This document shows, piece by piece, positions 25,844 to 34,624 of a stretch of DNA of 64,000 bases. The stretch spans positions 124,001 through 188,000 of the forward strand of contig CAVRPP010000015.1 of the NCBI GenBank assembly GCA_963723165.1. Direction: 5' to 3'. Source of the stretch: UBA4744 sp963723165. GTDB taxonomy: Bacteria > Actinomycetota > Acidimicrobiia > Spongiisociales > UBA4744. Position 1 is the stretch's first letter. Each line of letters begins with the position of its first letter. The notes beneath the pieces were generated by a model. It made no database searches. It was not told where the DNA came from and saw only the letters and a program-made list of their open reading frames with translations. The translations under genes and the position numbers were made by a program.

Positions 25844-28800
25844 ATGTCCGCTGATCTCGGCTACTACCGTCACCCGACCATCCACGGCGACACCATCGTG
25901 TTCGTCAGTGAGGACGACTTGTGGTCGGTTCCGTCCAACGGTGGAGTCGCCCGCCGCCTGACTGCCAATCCCGGCACGATCTCGTTTCCGGTCTTTTCCC
26001 CTGACGGATCGAAGATCGCTTTCACCAGCCGTGACGAAGGGCATCCGGAGGCATGGGTCATGGATGCCGACGGCGGTCCGGCCGTGCGTCTCACTTTCAT
26101 GGGAGCGTTGACCCAGGTTGTCGGCTGGAGCCCCGACGGAAGCCACGTCATCGTCTCGACCGATTGGAAACAGGCTTTCCGAGGCTTCATGCACTTGCAT
26201 GCCGTGCCCTTGTCCGGGGGAGCGCCGGACGCTTTCAACGTTGGACCGGCTCGCGCTATCTCATACCAGCCGGACGGGCCCGGGGTCGTCATCGGGCGCA
26301 ACTCATACGACCCGGCTCGCTGGAAACGGTATCGGGGGGAACCGCCGGAACGCTGTGGATCGATCGCTCTGGCGAAGGCGTATTCCGTCCGCTGATCAAA
26401 CTCGAAGCGAACCTGGCCTCCCCGATGTGGATCGGTTCTCGCATCTACTTCGTGTCCGACCACGAGGGCACCGGCAACCTGTATTCATGCACGCCGACCG
26501 GTCGCGGCCTCACCCGGCACACGCACGGTGACGAGTTCTACACCCGATTCTCCAACACGGACGGTCACGCCATCGTGTACCACGCAGGTGCCGATCTCCA
26601 CAGCTACGTCCCGGAGACAGACTCGGCCGGCAAGGTGCTCGTCAAGATCAACAGCTCCCGCAGCCAGCGCAACCGGAAGTTCATCGCCCCCAAGGGGTTT
26701 GTCGAGAATTTCGACCTGCACCCGGAGGGTCACTCTCTGGTTGCCGCTGTGCGCGGCGGAATCTTCAGCATGCCGTTGTGGGAAGGAGCCCCACTCCGGC
26801 ACGGCGCCATCTCCTCATCACGCTATCGCCTGGCCGCCTGGCTCCCGGACGGGGAACGCCTGGTAGCCATCACCGACGAAGAGGGCGAAGAGTCGCTGAT
26901 TGTGTTCAATGCCGATGGCAGCGGCGAGAAAATCCGGATCAATGGAGATATCGGCCGTCCCGATCAACTCCGGGTTGCCCCGGCCGGCGCCGCCAGGATC
27001 GCCCTCACCAACCAGCGGCAGGAAGTCGTGCTGGTCGATCTGGAGGCTGGATCCACTGAGGTGATTGCCCACAGCCCGCACCGGAGAATCCTCGGTCTCA
27101 GCTGGTCTCCCGATGGAAGATGGCTGGCCTTCGGGGCGTTTGTGTCCCGCCGCAACGCCACTGTGCAACTCTACGATTCTGGCTCCGGCAAACTCACCGA
27201 GGTGACCCGCCCCGATTTCGTCGATGGGTATCCGTCTTTCGACCCTGAGGGGCGCTACCTCTACTTCCTATCACTCCGAGTCTTCGATCCGGTATACGAC
27301 AGTCAATACTTCGATCTCGGCTTCCCCAAAGGAATGAGGCCATATCTCATTCCGCTCAAAGCCGATACCGTCAACCCGTTCGCCGCCGCCACCCGCGCCC
27401 CTCGACCGCCGGGCGCACCCAACGACCAGAGCGGCAAGAAGAACGGTGACGAGAAGCCGGGCGACAAGAAAGACGAGAAACCCGAACCGGCGCCGGTCGA
27501 GATCGATCTGTCGGGGATCGAAGACCGGGTCGTGGCCTTCCCGGTTCCGGAAGGACGCTACGGCAAGGTTCTGGGGGCCAAAGGACGGGTCCTGTTCTCC
27601 TCCTTCCCTGTGGAAGGCAGCCTCGGACAAGACTGGGCTTCGGGCGAGACGGCACCGAAGGGCCGTCTGGAGGCATACGACTTCGCTCAGGAGAAGGTGG
27701 AAACCGTCACGGAGAGCATGTCCACGTTCTCGGTATCGCTCAACGGTCAGGTGCTCGGGATCCGGGGTGCGGACAAACTGCGGGTCGTTCCCGTTGCGTG
27801 GAAAGAAGCAGACAAGAAGCCTGAGGAGCCCGGCCGGGAATCGGGCCTCGTCGATATGGGTCGCGTCCGTGTGGAAGTGGTGCCTGCATTTGAATGGCGG
27901 CAGATGTATCGGGAAGCCTGGCGGTTGCAGCGCGACCAGTACTGGATCGAGACTATGGCCGGAATCGATTGGACGGCCATCCACGATCGGTATCTCCCGC
28001 TGGTAGACCGGGTGGGATCCCGGGCCGAGTTCTCGGATCTGATGTGGGAAATGCAGGGTGAACTGGGCACGTCACACGCCTACGAACTGCTGGGCGACTA
28101 CCGGCCGGAGCCGCATTGGTTTCAGGGATTCCTCGGCGCCGATCTCGAATTGCGAGGCAGGACCTGGCGGATAGCCAGGATTCCCAGGGGCGACTCCTGG
28201 GATGGCAAGGCCGCGTCGCCCTTGATCGCTCCCGGTCTCGACATCGCCGAGGGGGATGCCCTCCTGGCCGTCGACGGGCGTCCGGTGGACGCGACCGTTT
28301 CGCCCTACGAGCGCCTCGTGGATCGAGCCGGACGAACGGTGCACCTCACGGTTCGTCGGGGACGGCGCAAATCGCGAGTGGTTGCCGTCGACACGCTGCG
28401 ATCTGAGGAGCTCCTCCGATATCGGGACTGGGTCGAGCAGAACCGGTCCCGCGTGCATGCTGAGACCGACGGCCTGGTTGGATATGTGCATGTGCCCGAC
28501 ATGGGGCCGTGGGGGTACTCGGAATTCCACCGCTACTTCGGAACCGAAGTCGACCGGCCCGGGTTGATCATCGACGTTCGTCAGAACCGGGGCGGCCACG
28601 TCTCCCAGCTGTTGTTGGAGAAACTGGTCCGACGTCGAGTTGGCTACGACCTCACCCGCTGGGGTCAACCCCAGTCGTACCCGGAGGATGCACCGATGGG
28701 TCCGATGGTTGCCCTCACCGACGAGTACTCCGGATCCGACGGTGACATCTTCAGCCATGCGTTCAAGCTCTTCGAACTGGGTCCGCTGATCGGCAAGAGA

Positions 28801-29094
28801 ACCTGGGGCGGCGTGGTCGGCATCTTCCCGCGGCACGCGCTCGTCGATGGGACGATCACCACTCAGCCTGAGTTCTCGTTCTGGTTCGAGGATGTCGGGT
28901 GGGGAGTAGAGAACTATGGGACCGACCCCGATATCGAGGTCGATATCAAGCCGCAGGACTATCGGGAAGGGCGCGATCCGCAGATGGAGCGAGCGCTTCG
29001 TGAGGTGGCAAAGCTGATCCGCAAGCAGAAGCCTGCGGTGCCCGAGTTCGAACAGCCGCCGTCGCGGGTGGCTCCCCGGCTACCGCAGGTGTAG
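25844..29094 (+). pseudogene. tri: tricorn protease homologue, frameshifted
   Basis: Two frames together encode a tricorn-like serine protease of about 1083 residues, the usual length. The first frame (25844 to about 26340) has the beta-propeller start MSADLGYYRHPTIHGDTIVF, and the second carries the rest to 29094. They join in a run of six G at 26334-26339; a seventh G would give RGGTAGTLWIDRSG and restore one frame. Catalytic landmarks are intact: TSHAYE (Ser-His), DVRQNRGGH, the nucleophile motif YSGSDGD near 28726-28746 and VENYGTDPDIEV. An acidic/basic Lys-rich insert (GKKNGDEKPGDKKDEKPE) separates the propellers from the protease half. GGAGG precedes the ATG. Confidence 0.85.
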
Positions 29095-29100
29095 CGCCCC

Positions 29101-29988
29101 GTGGATATTGAGATCGTCGAGGTCGGACCCCGCGACGGCCTGCAGAACGAGTCGGCGGTCCTGGGCACAGAGGACAAGGTTGAGCTGATCGGGATGCTGG
29201 CGGCGGCCGGGTTGCGTCGCATCGAGATCGCCAGCTTTGTCAATCCACGGCTGGTGCCGCAGATGGCCGACGGAGATGCGGTCATTGCTGCGCTTCCAGA
29301 CCCGGCCGGTTTCTCGAGAATCGGTCTGGCATTGAACGGTCGTGGATTCACCCGGGCCCTGGAGGCGGGGGTCGACGAGATCAACTTCAGTGTGATGGCC
29401 ACCGACACCTTCAATCAGAAGAATCAACGTGCAACCACGTTTGAGACCCTTTCCGCCTTCGAGGAAGTCGTCGGCGGGGCGGCAGGGAAGGTGCCGGTCA
29501 CGCTCACCATCGGGGCGTCTTTCGGGTGCCCGTATGAAGGAGAGACACCGGCCCGGCGGGTGATCGAAATCGCCGAACGAGCGGCCGCCGCCGGGGCCTC
29601 AGAACTTGCCCTGGGCGACACGATCGGTGTGGCCGACCCGCATGCGGTGACCCGATTGGTATCCGCGGTGCGGGATGTGATCGGCGACGTACCCATCCGT
29701 TGCCACTTCCACAACACCCGCAATACCGGCCTGGCCAACGCCTATGCGGCCGTCGAGGCCGGAGTCCGGGTCCTCGACGCCTCCATCGGAGGAATAGGAG
29801 GTTGTCCGTTCGCCCCCAACGCCACCGGCAACATCCCCACCGAAGACCTCGCCTACATGCTCGCCCGTATGGGTGCTGAAACCGGCCTCGACCTCGAGCG
29901 CCTGACAGTGATACCGCCCTGGCTGGGCGAGCGGCTGGGCAAACAGGTCCCCGGCCTCTTGAGTCGCGCCGGCCTGTTTCCGGGTTGA
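29101..29988 (+). CDS. hydroxymethylglutaryl-CoA lyase family protein
   Basis: The 295-residue TIM-barrel protein has the HMGL family signature: VEVGPRDGLQNE at the N-terminus, IEIASFVNPRLVPQMAD, FGCPYEGE, CHFHNTRNTGLANAYAA and GGIGGCPFAPNATGN with the catalytic Cys. It should cleave 3-hydroxy-3-methylglutaryl-CoA (or a related acyl-CoA) to acetyl-CoA and a ketone/aldehyde, as in leucine catabolism. The GTG start at 29101 lies six bases after the tricorn stop, so the two are co-transcribed. Confidence 0.9.
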   Translation: MDIEIVEVGPRDGLQNESAVLGTEDKVELIGMLAAAGLRRIEIASFVNPRLVPQMADGDAVIAALPDPAGFSRIGLALNGRGFTRALEAGVDEINFSVMATDTFNQKNQRATTFETLSAFEEVVGGAAGKVPVTLTIGASFGCPYEGETPARRVIEIAERAAAAGASELALGDTIGVADPHAVTRLVSAVRDVIGDVPIRCHFHNTRNTGLANAYAAVEAGVRVLDASIGGIGGCPFAPNATGNIPTEDLAYMLARMGAETGLDLERLTVIPPWLGERLGKQVPGLLSRAGLFPG

Positions 29989-30010
29989 CGGTCGTCCTGA
30001 CGTTGTCTTA

Positions 30011-30070
30011 GCCTCGCCCGCCGGCGGGAGAGGCGCGGAGTTGCCGAAGGCGGCGAAGCGGAGAGGGTGG
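30011..30070 (+). repeat. GC-rich dispersed intergenic repeat, family B
   Basis: The element starts GCCTCGCCCGCCGGCGGGAG, contains GAGGCGC and ends GCGAAGCGGAGAGGGTGG. A close copy is at 33431-33480. The rest of the 200-base gap before the sigma gene (30071-30190) shows a short CCCCTGTAGGGG inverted repeat and nothing else clear. Confidence 0.65.
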
Positions 30071-30190
30071 TTCTTGGAGACCCCAGGCCATTCGCCTCTG
30101 GCACAACCTGGGTCGTGTCCTTACTGTCGAATCAACAACTCCAAGAGACGATGTTGCATTCTTCCCCCTCTCGGCCCCTGTAGGGGTGAC

Positions 30191-30748
30191 ATGGAAGAAG
30201 AGTCCACCATCGCATTGGAGTCGGACACCGGATGGATGCCGTTGCATCGTGTAGAGAGGAACAGCGTGACGAGACCGGCGACGGTCACGGCGACCTCGGA
30301 AATCGAGGCGGTCTACCGGCAGCAGGGGACCAGGTTGTGGCGAGCCGTTTTCGCCTACGCCCAGGATCGCCATGTGACGGACGATGCCGTGGCCGAAGCC
30401 TTCGCCCAGGCACTCAAGCGGGGGAGCGCCATCCATTCACCAGAGAAATGGGTATGGAGAGCGGCTTTCCGGATCGCCGCCGGACGAATGCAGGATCGAC
30501 GGCGATCTGCGCCCCTCGTGTCCGCCCCTTCGGTGCGCAACCCGGAACCAGCGTGGGAATTGCTGGCGGCGCTGCGGGAACTCCCCCAACAGCAGCGGGT
30601 GTGTGTGGTCCTCCACTACTACGGGGGCTACGGAACGGCCGAGATCTCCCGAATGGTCGGCTCCACGCCGGCCGCGGTGCGGATGCATCTGACCCGGGGA
30701 CGACGCCGACTCCAGCAACTGCTCGAAGGAGGTGAGAGCGATGCGTGA
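30191..30748 (+). CDS. ECF-type RNA polymerase sigma factor (cassette 1)
   Basis: The 185-residue protein has a sigma region 2 (about 35-90: EAVYRQQGTRLWRAVFAYAQDRHVTDDAVAEAFAQAL) and region 4 (about 115-175: ALRELPQQQRVCVVLHYYGGYGTAEISRMVGSTPAAVRMHLTRGRRRL). The ATG at 30191 follows AGGGGT; an in-frame GTG at 30266, preceded by AGAGAGGA, would give 160 residues and is nearly as likely. It overlaps the downstream membrane-protein gene by eight bases. A second sigma gene with the same downstream partner lies 1.2 kb away. Confidence 0.8.
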   Translation: MEEESTIALESDTGWMPLHRVERNSVTRPATVTATSEIEAVYRQQGTRLWRAVFAYAQDRHVTDDAVAEAFAQALKRGSAIHSPEKWVWRAAFRIAAGRMQDRRRSAPLVSAPSVRNPEPAWELLAALRELPQQQRVCVVLHYYGGYGTAEISRMVGSTPAAVRMHLTRGRRRLQQLLEGGESDA

Positions 30749-31628
30749 TTTGCGACAGCGGTTCGAGGCTCTTGACCTCCTGGAGACGCCACATCAGTGG
30801 GCCGAGATCGAACGCAGAGCAGCTTCACCCGAAAAGGTGAGGACTCCGTCGTGGCTGCACGGCGCCTGGGTGGCGGCTGCCACGGCAACGGCGATCCTGG
30901 TATTCGCCGGGGGCATTGTGGCCGGACGCTGGTTGTTGGGGGCCGGGCCCGCTCTGGACGCGGCCTTCGGCGGTTCTCGCGTCTTCCAGGTGCCAACGCC
31001 AAGGGACGTGAGCGTCCTGGCGTTAGTCGTGGCGGGAACCGCCGGTGGATCGGTGATGCTGGCGGCCGCCCTGACCCTGCTGTGGCGATGGCGGGGACGT
31101 AACGGACGGTCCTCAAACATGAATACGAGAGGGGAAGTCATGGAAACCATGGAAAAGACCATCGAGAAACCGATGCGGACCATCGAGACCGTCACCCGCA
31201 ACAACCGCTGGCTGATCCTGGCAGTGGTCGTCCTGTCGGCGGTGATCGTGGCGGCCGGGGCCTGGCTCCTGATCGACAACTTGGTGACGAGCGATGTCGA
31301 GGCGTTGATCGAAGAGTCGAGCGCGGCGTGGATGAGCTTCGATTTCGAAGCCTGGTCGGCGACGGTGACCAGCAACTTCACAGAATTCGACGCCAACGCC
31401 GAATTTCCCTACCCGCTGAACGCGATGGAAAACAGGATGTCACAATTCGAGAGATACGGATTCACCGCCGAGAACCTTGGCCCGATGACCGTGAACGGCA
31501 ATTGGGTTTCGATCCCCCAGCGGGTCGAATTCACCACGCTCGGGGACACGTATGAAGGCATCTCGGTCTATGAGATCGAGGGAGACCTCATCAAGCAGCA
31601 TTTCGCTCTGTTCTCGCCGGTGCCGTAG
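30741..31628 (+). CDS. membrane protein with anti-sigma-like N-part and SnoaL-like C-part (cassette 1)
   Basis: The 295-residue product starts at ATG 30741 behind GGAGGTGAG, inside the sigma gene end. Residues 1-45 are cytoplasmic and charged; two hydrophobic segments follow (about 45-65 and 90-112), then a charged stretch, a third helix (about 151-172) and an outer domain resembling SnoaL/NTF2-like folds (EALIEESSAAWMSFDFEAWSATVTSNF ... NGNWVSIPQRVEF ... YEIEGDLIKQHFALF). Its position suggests an anti-sigma role for the first part, but no zinc motif is seen. An internal ATG at 31140, in frame and behind AGAGGGG, could give a separate 162-residue protein. It is paralogous to 32467-33360. Confidence 0.7.
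   Translation: MRDLRQRFEALDLLETPHQWAEIERRAASPEKVRTPSWLHGAWVAAATATAILVFAGGIVAGRWLLGAGPALDAAFGGSRVFQVPTPRDVSVLALVVAGTAGGSVMLAAALTLLWRWRGRNGRSSNMNTRGEVMETMEKTIEKPMRTIETVTRNNRWLILAVVVLSAVIVAAGAWLLIDNLVTSDVEALIEESSAAWMSFDFEAWSATVTSNFTEFDANAEFPYPLNAMENRMSQFERYGFTAENLGPMTVNGNWVSIPQRVEFTTLGDTYEGISVYEIEGDLIKQHFALFSPVP
31129..31142 (+). promoter_or_regulatory. internal ribosome binding site and in-frame start (cassette 1)
   Basis: AGAGGGGAAGTCATG lies within the open frame at the junction of the two protein halves. The paralogous gene has GAGGAGGAATCATG at the same place. Confidence 0.5.
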
Positions 31629-31645
31629 AAGGTTCAGCGAGTGAA

Positions 31646-31671
31646 GAACCGGGGCCTACGGGCCCCGGTTC
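31646..31671 (+). terminator. intrinsic-type hairpin after cassette 1
   Basis: GAACCGGGGCC and GGCCCCGGTTC form an 11-bp stem around TACG, 18 bases after the stop codon. Its core nearly matches the hairpin after cassette 2. Confidence 0.7.
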
Positions 31672-31700
31672 CCGCGTGAGCCACGCCTGCCAATACCGTG

Positions 31701-31833
31701 CTCCCTCGGCGTGAGACGGGGGAGCTGTCCGAGCTTTGCGAGGACTGAGGGGGCAATCGCCCCCCAACGACGTACCCCCTCCGCTTCTCACCTTCTCGGC
31801 GAGAACCACCTCCCCCACCTTTGGTAAGGGAGG
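31701..31833. repeat. cluster of GC-rich dispersed repeats, family A
   Basis: This fills much of the 350-base gap before the second sigma gene. It holds GGGGGAGCTG, a CCGAGCTTTGCGAGG hairpin and CTGAGGGGGC (31718-31753), then an inverted near-copy of the 13421-13462 element (31774-31816: ACCCCCTCCGCTTCTC ... GAGAACCACCTCCCCC), and a CCTCCCCC/AAGGGAGG pair up to 31833. I see no gene in 31629-31979. Confidence 0.65.
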
Positions 31834-31979
31834 ACGCAGGAACGGTCGGTACAGATCGCGGCCGGGGGGAGTTCTTGTCCCTTCCCTCTACCGCCCTCAT
31901 CAGGCAAGCTGGAAGAAAACCAAATGCCACAAATCGAGCCTCGCCGGTGTCAAGAGGGTGAGAAGACCGGAGGGAATCC

Positions 31980-32480
31980 GTGGGCGACGTGAGAAGCATG
32001 GGATTGGCCGCTGATGAGCGTACGCTCATCCGGCAGCTCTACCCACCGTTGCAACGTTTCGCCGCAGTGGTTGCTCCTGCCGACGTCGATCCCGAGGACC
32101 TCGTCCAGGAAGCTTTCCTGCGAGTGATCCGGCGAGGATCGCTGAGCGATCTGGAGCACCCGAACGCCTATTTGCGGAAGACGGTCTGCAACTTGGCTTC
32201 GAACAGCCGCCGGAAGTTCAGCCGTCAGCGACGAGCGATGATCAAGCTGGGCAGCGTCGAAACCAAGATGCCGCACTATCCGTCGGATCTGGAGGATCTG
32301 CTCAGACTGAGCCCGATGGCGAGAGCCGTCCTGTACCTCCGAGAGGTTGAAGGAAGAACATTTGAAGAGATCGCCGCACAGCTCGGGAAGACCGAAGTTG
32401 GTGTGCGGAGTATCGCTTCGCGGGCTCGGCGGCAGCTTCGAGCGGAGTTGATCGAGGAGGTCAGAAGTGCCACAGCTTGA
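31980..32480 (+). CDS. ECF-type RNA polymerase sigma factor (cassette 2)
   Basis: The 166-residue protein has region 2 (ERTLIRQLYPPLQRFAAVVAPADVDPEDLVQEAFLRVI), with the DLVQEAFLR core typical of ECF sigma factors, and region 4 (LSPMARAVLYLREVEGRTFEEIAAQLGKTEVGVRSIASRARRQLRAEL). The GTG at 31980 is preceded by GGAGGG with five bases spacing; an ATG at 31998 is the alternative. It overlaps the downstream membrane-protein gene by 14 bases. It is divergent in sequence from the first sigma factor, so the cassettes split long ago. Confidence 0.87.
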   Translation: MGDVRSMGLAADERTLIRQLYPPLQRFAAVVAPADVDPEDLVQEAFLRVIRRGSLSDLEHPNAYLRKTVCNLASNSRRKFSRQRRAMIKLGSVETKMPHYPSDLEDLLRLSPMARAVLYLREVEGRTFEEIAAQLGKTEVGVRSIASRARRQLRAELIEEVRSATA

Positions 32481-33360
32481 CCAACGCCTGGTCCGACTGG
32501 CAGAGCAGCGGCCTCCTGTCGGCGCCGGTGTCTTGATCCAGAGGATCGAGAGCCGTGTGGCCGATTCGCCCGTTCGTCGGGTTTCTCCTGCCCTCCATCC
32601 GATTCGAGCGATGACGATGGCGGCCCTCGCCGTACTCGTCTTTGTCGGTGGGGTAGCGGTCGGGCACTGGGCGTTCGGAAGCGTCGGGTTGCTCGAGGCA
32701 GCCTTCGGTGGAGCAGACGTTTGGACCACGACGGCAGATATCAGAGTCCTGGCGATGGTGGTCGCCGGCGCCAGCGGCGGCATCGTCTTGCTGGCCGGGT
32801 CTTTGGGTTTGGCCTGGCGGTGGCGACGGCGTCGACGTACCGACCGGTCATCGATAGACCGAGGAGGAATCATGGAAACGATGGAAAGAAAGCCACAAAC
32901 ACCTGATTCCACCGAGCGGGTCCTTCGGATCAATCGGTGGATGGCCGTCGCCCTCATCCTGGCTCTGGCGGCCCTGGTGGCGTTGGGTGCCTGGCTGTTG
33001 ATCGACAACTTCGTTACCAGCGACGTGGAGGCCTTGATCGCCGACTACAACGGTGCCTATGAAATCAACGACAGCGAGGCATGGGCGTCGCTGTTGATTG
33101 ATGACTTCCGGTTTGTGGACGTGAATGCCGGCGAGACATTTAGGGGGCTTGAAGCCTTCAGTGCAGATGTAGCCCGCAACTTGTTTCTCGGTTTTGGGGT
33201 GGAGACCCAAGGCCCGGTATCGGTGAACGGCAACTGGGTGTCGGTGCCCATACTGGTTACGTTTACACATGGCGAATTCGAGGGCTTCTCGGTATTCGAG
33301 ATCGAGGGGGATCGCATCAAGCAGCACATTGCAGCCCTCGCTCCCAAGCGATTGCCATGA
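32467..33360 (+). CDS. membrane protein with anti-sigma-like N-part and SnoaL-like C-part (cassette 2)
   Basis: This 297-residue paralogue of the 30741-31628 product starts at a GTG behind GAGGAGG inside the sigma gene. Hydrophobic segments lie at about 49-70, 92-115 and 157-180. Shared features with cassette 1 are AAFGG, LAMVVAGASGG, RWRRRRRTDRSS, GAWLLIDNFVTSDVEALI, VNGNWVSVP and FEIEGDRIKQH. An in-frame ATG at 32872 follows GAGGAGGAATC and would give a 162-residue protein with one helix and the SnoaL-like domain. The outer domain probably binds a ligand or partner; which is unknown. Confidence 0.7.
   Translation: MPQLDQRLVRLAEQRPPVGAGVLIQRIESRVADSPVRRVSPALHPIRAMTMAALAVLVFVGGVAVGHWAFGSVGLLEAAFGGADVWTTTADIRVLAMVVAGASGGIVLLAGSLGLAWRWRRRRRTDRSSIDRGGIMETMERKPQTPDSTERVLRINRWMAVALILALAALVALGAWLLIDNFVTSDVEALIADYNGAYEINDSEAWASLLIDDFRFVDVNAGETFRGLEAFSADVARNLFLGFGVETQGPVSVNGNWVSVPILVTFTHGEFEGFSVFEIEGDRIKQHIAALAPKRLP
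32861..32874 (+). promoter_or_regulatory. internal ribosome binding site and in-frame start (cassette 2)
   Basis: GAGGAGGAATCATG is a near-ideal Shine-Dalgarno and start inside the open frame, matching the site at 31129-31142 in cassette 1. Confidence 0.55.
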
Positions 33361-33376
33361 GACTTAGTGCTCACAG

Positions 33377-33400
33377 AATCGGGGCCCACGGGCCCCGATT
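33377..33400 (+). terminator. intrinsic-type hairpin after cassette 2
   Basis: AATCGGGGCC and GGCCCCGATT form a 10-bp stem around CACG, followed by TCGTCTTTGG. The core CGGGGCC-ACGGGCCCCG is shared with the cassette 1 hairpin. Confidence 0.7.
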
Positions 33401-33430
33401 TCGTCTTTGGCCTCTCCCGCTGGCAGTCTT

Positions 33431-33480
33431 GCCTCCCCTGCCTGCGGGGGAGGCGCCAGCAAAGCGAGCGGAGAGGGTGG
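33431..33480 (+). repeat. GC-rich dispersed intergenic repeat, family B (second copy)
   Basis: It runs from GCCTCCCCTGCCTGCGGGGG through GAGGCGC to GCGAGCGGAGAGGGTGG and matches 30011-30070. A partial copy, GCCTCTCCCGCTGGCAG, sits just before it at about 33410-33426. Confidence 0.65.
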
Positions 33481-33520
33481 TCACTGTTAACCGAAGTCTG
33501 GTCACTGACGACCACTTCTT

Positions 33521-33560
33521 CCACCCTCCCCCTAGCCCCCTCCCGCCGGCGGGAGGGGGT
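33521..33560. repeat. GC-rich repeat overlapping the leuB 3' end
   Basis: CCACCCTCCCCCTAGCCCCC is followed by TCCCGCCGGCGGGAGGGGGT, a perfect hairpin. The leuB stop codon and its last ten codons lie in it. Confidence 0.65.
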
Positions 33561-34611
33561 TCTGAACCCGCTCCGCAATCAAGTCCCCAATCTCCTCCGT
33601 GGTCATCCTCATGTCGGGACCACCCATTGACCCCAATTCGGGAATGACCGAAGCCGCAGCCTGTTCGACCGCAGTAGCCGCCTCGTGCTCACCGAGATGA
33701 GCCAGGCACATGGCTCCTGATAGCACCGCCGCAATCGGATTGGCCCAACCTCGCCCGGCGATGTCGGGCGCCGAGCCGTGTACCGGCTCAAACATGGACG
33801 GGTGGCGGCGCTCCGGGTCGAGGTTGCCGCTGGCGGCCAGGCCCATCCCGCCCTGAACGGCGGCTCCCAGGTCGGTGATTATGTCACCGAAGAGGTTGTC
33901 GGTCACAACCACATCGAATCGCTCGGGTTGGGTGACCAGGTACAGGCACATGGCGTCGACGTGGACATAGTCCACCGTCACATGTGCGTAATCCGTGGCC
34001 ACCTCATCAACCGTCCTCTGCCAGAGATCACCGGCGTAGGTCAGCACATTGGTCTTGTGGCACAGCGTCAGTTTGGCTCGACGTTCGAGAGCACGATCGA
34101 AGGCATACCGCACCACCCGCTCTACTCCATGGCGGGTATTGATCGACTCCTGGGTGGCCACCTCATCGGCAGTGTCCTTCCGGCGGAAAGACCCAACACC
34201 GGTATAGAGGCCCTCAGTGTTCTCCCGCACGACGACCAGATCGCAACGGTCGGGCGTGAGGCCGGCGATCGGGGTCGGTGCGCCCGGGTAGAGCTTGACC
34301 GGTCGCAAATTGACGTACTGATCGAAATCGAACCGCAGCTTCAAGAGCAAGCCGCGTTCCAGGACACCTGGAGGTACATCGGGGGTACCGACTGCCCCCA
34401 GCAGGATCGCGTCGTGGCCGGCGAGCTCGGTCTGGACGGATTCCGGCAGCACTTCTCCCGTGCGTAGGTAACGAACCCCACTCAGGTCGTATTCGGTCGT
34501 CGCAACCGCGAACCCGAACCGCTCACCTGCCGCCATGATGGCCTTCAAGGTCTGCGAGGTGACCTCCGGTCCCACCCCGTCACCGCCGATGACGCCGAGT
34601 TGATAGGTCAT
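33532..34611 (-). CDS. leuB: 3-isopropylmalate dehydrogenase
   Basis: LeuB oxidises and decarboxylates 3-isopropylmalate in leucine synthesis. The 359-residue protein has IGGDGVGPEV at the start, LLLKLRFDFDQYVNLRPVKLYPG, VVRENTEGLYTGVG, the metal site region VTDNLFGDIITDLGAAVQGG and the NAD site EPVHGSAPDIAGRGWANP. GGAGACGGGAC precedes the ATG, and leuA ends 13 bases upstream. The last residues, QNPLPPAGGG, come from an intergenic-type repeat and are not family sequence. It is the last gene of the ilvBNC-leuAB unit. Confidence 0.92.
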   Translation of the reverse strand: MTYQLGVIGGDGVGPEVTSQTLKAIMAAGERFGFAVATTEYDLSGVRYLRTGEVLPESVQTELAGHDAILLGAVGTPDVPPGVLERGLLLKLRFDFDQYVNLRPVKLYPGAPTPIAGLTPDRCDLVVVRENTEGLYTGVGSFRRKDTADEVATQESINTRHGVERVVRYAFDRALERRAKLTLCHKTNVLTYAGDLWQRTVDEVATDYAHVTVDYVHVDAMCLYLVTQPERFDVVVTDNLFGDIITDLGAAVQGGMGLAASGNLDPERRHPSMFEPVHGSAPDIAGRGWANPIAAVLSGAMCLAHLGEHEAATAVEQAAASVIPELGSMGGPDMRMTTEEIGDLIAERVQNPLPPAGGG

Positions 34612-34624
34612 GTCCCGTCTCCGA

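Noticed and set aside
31701..33560. CRISPR-like repeats
   Set aside because: The repeats are few, imperfect, in both orientations and not regularly spaced, and no cas gene is present.
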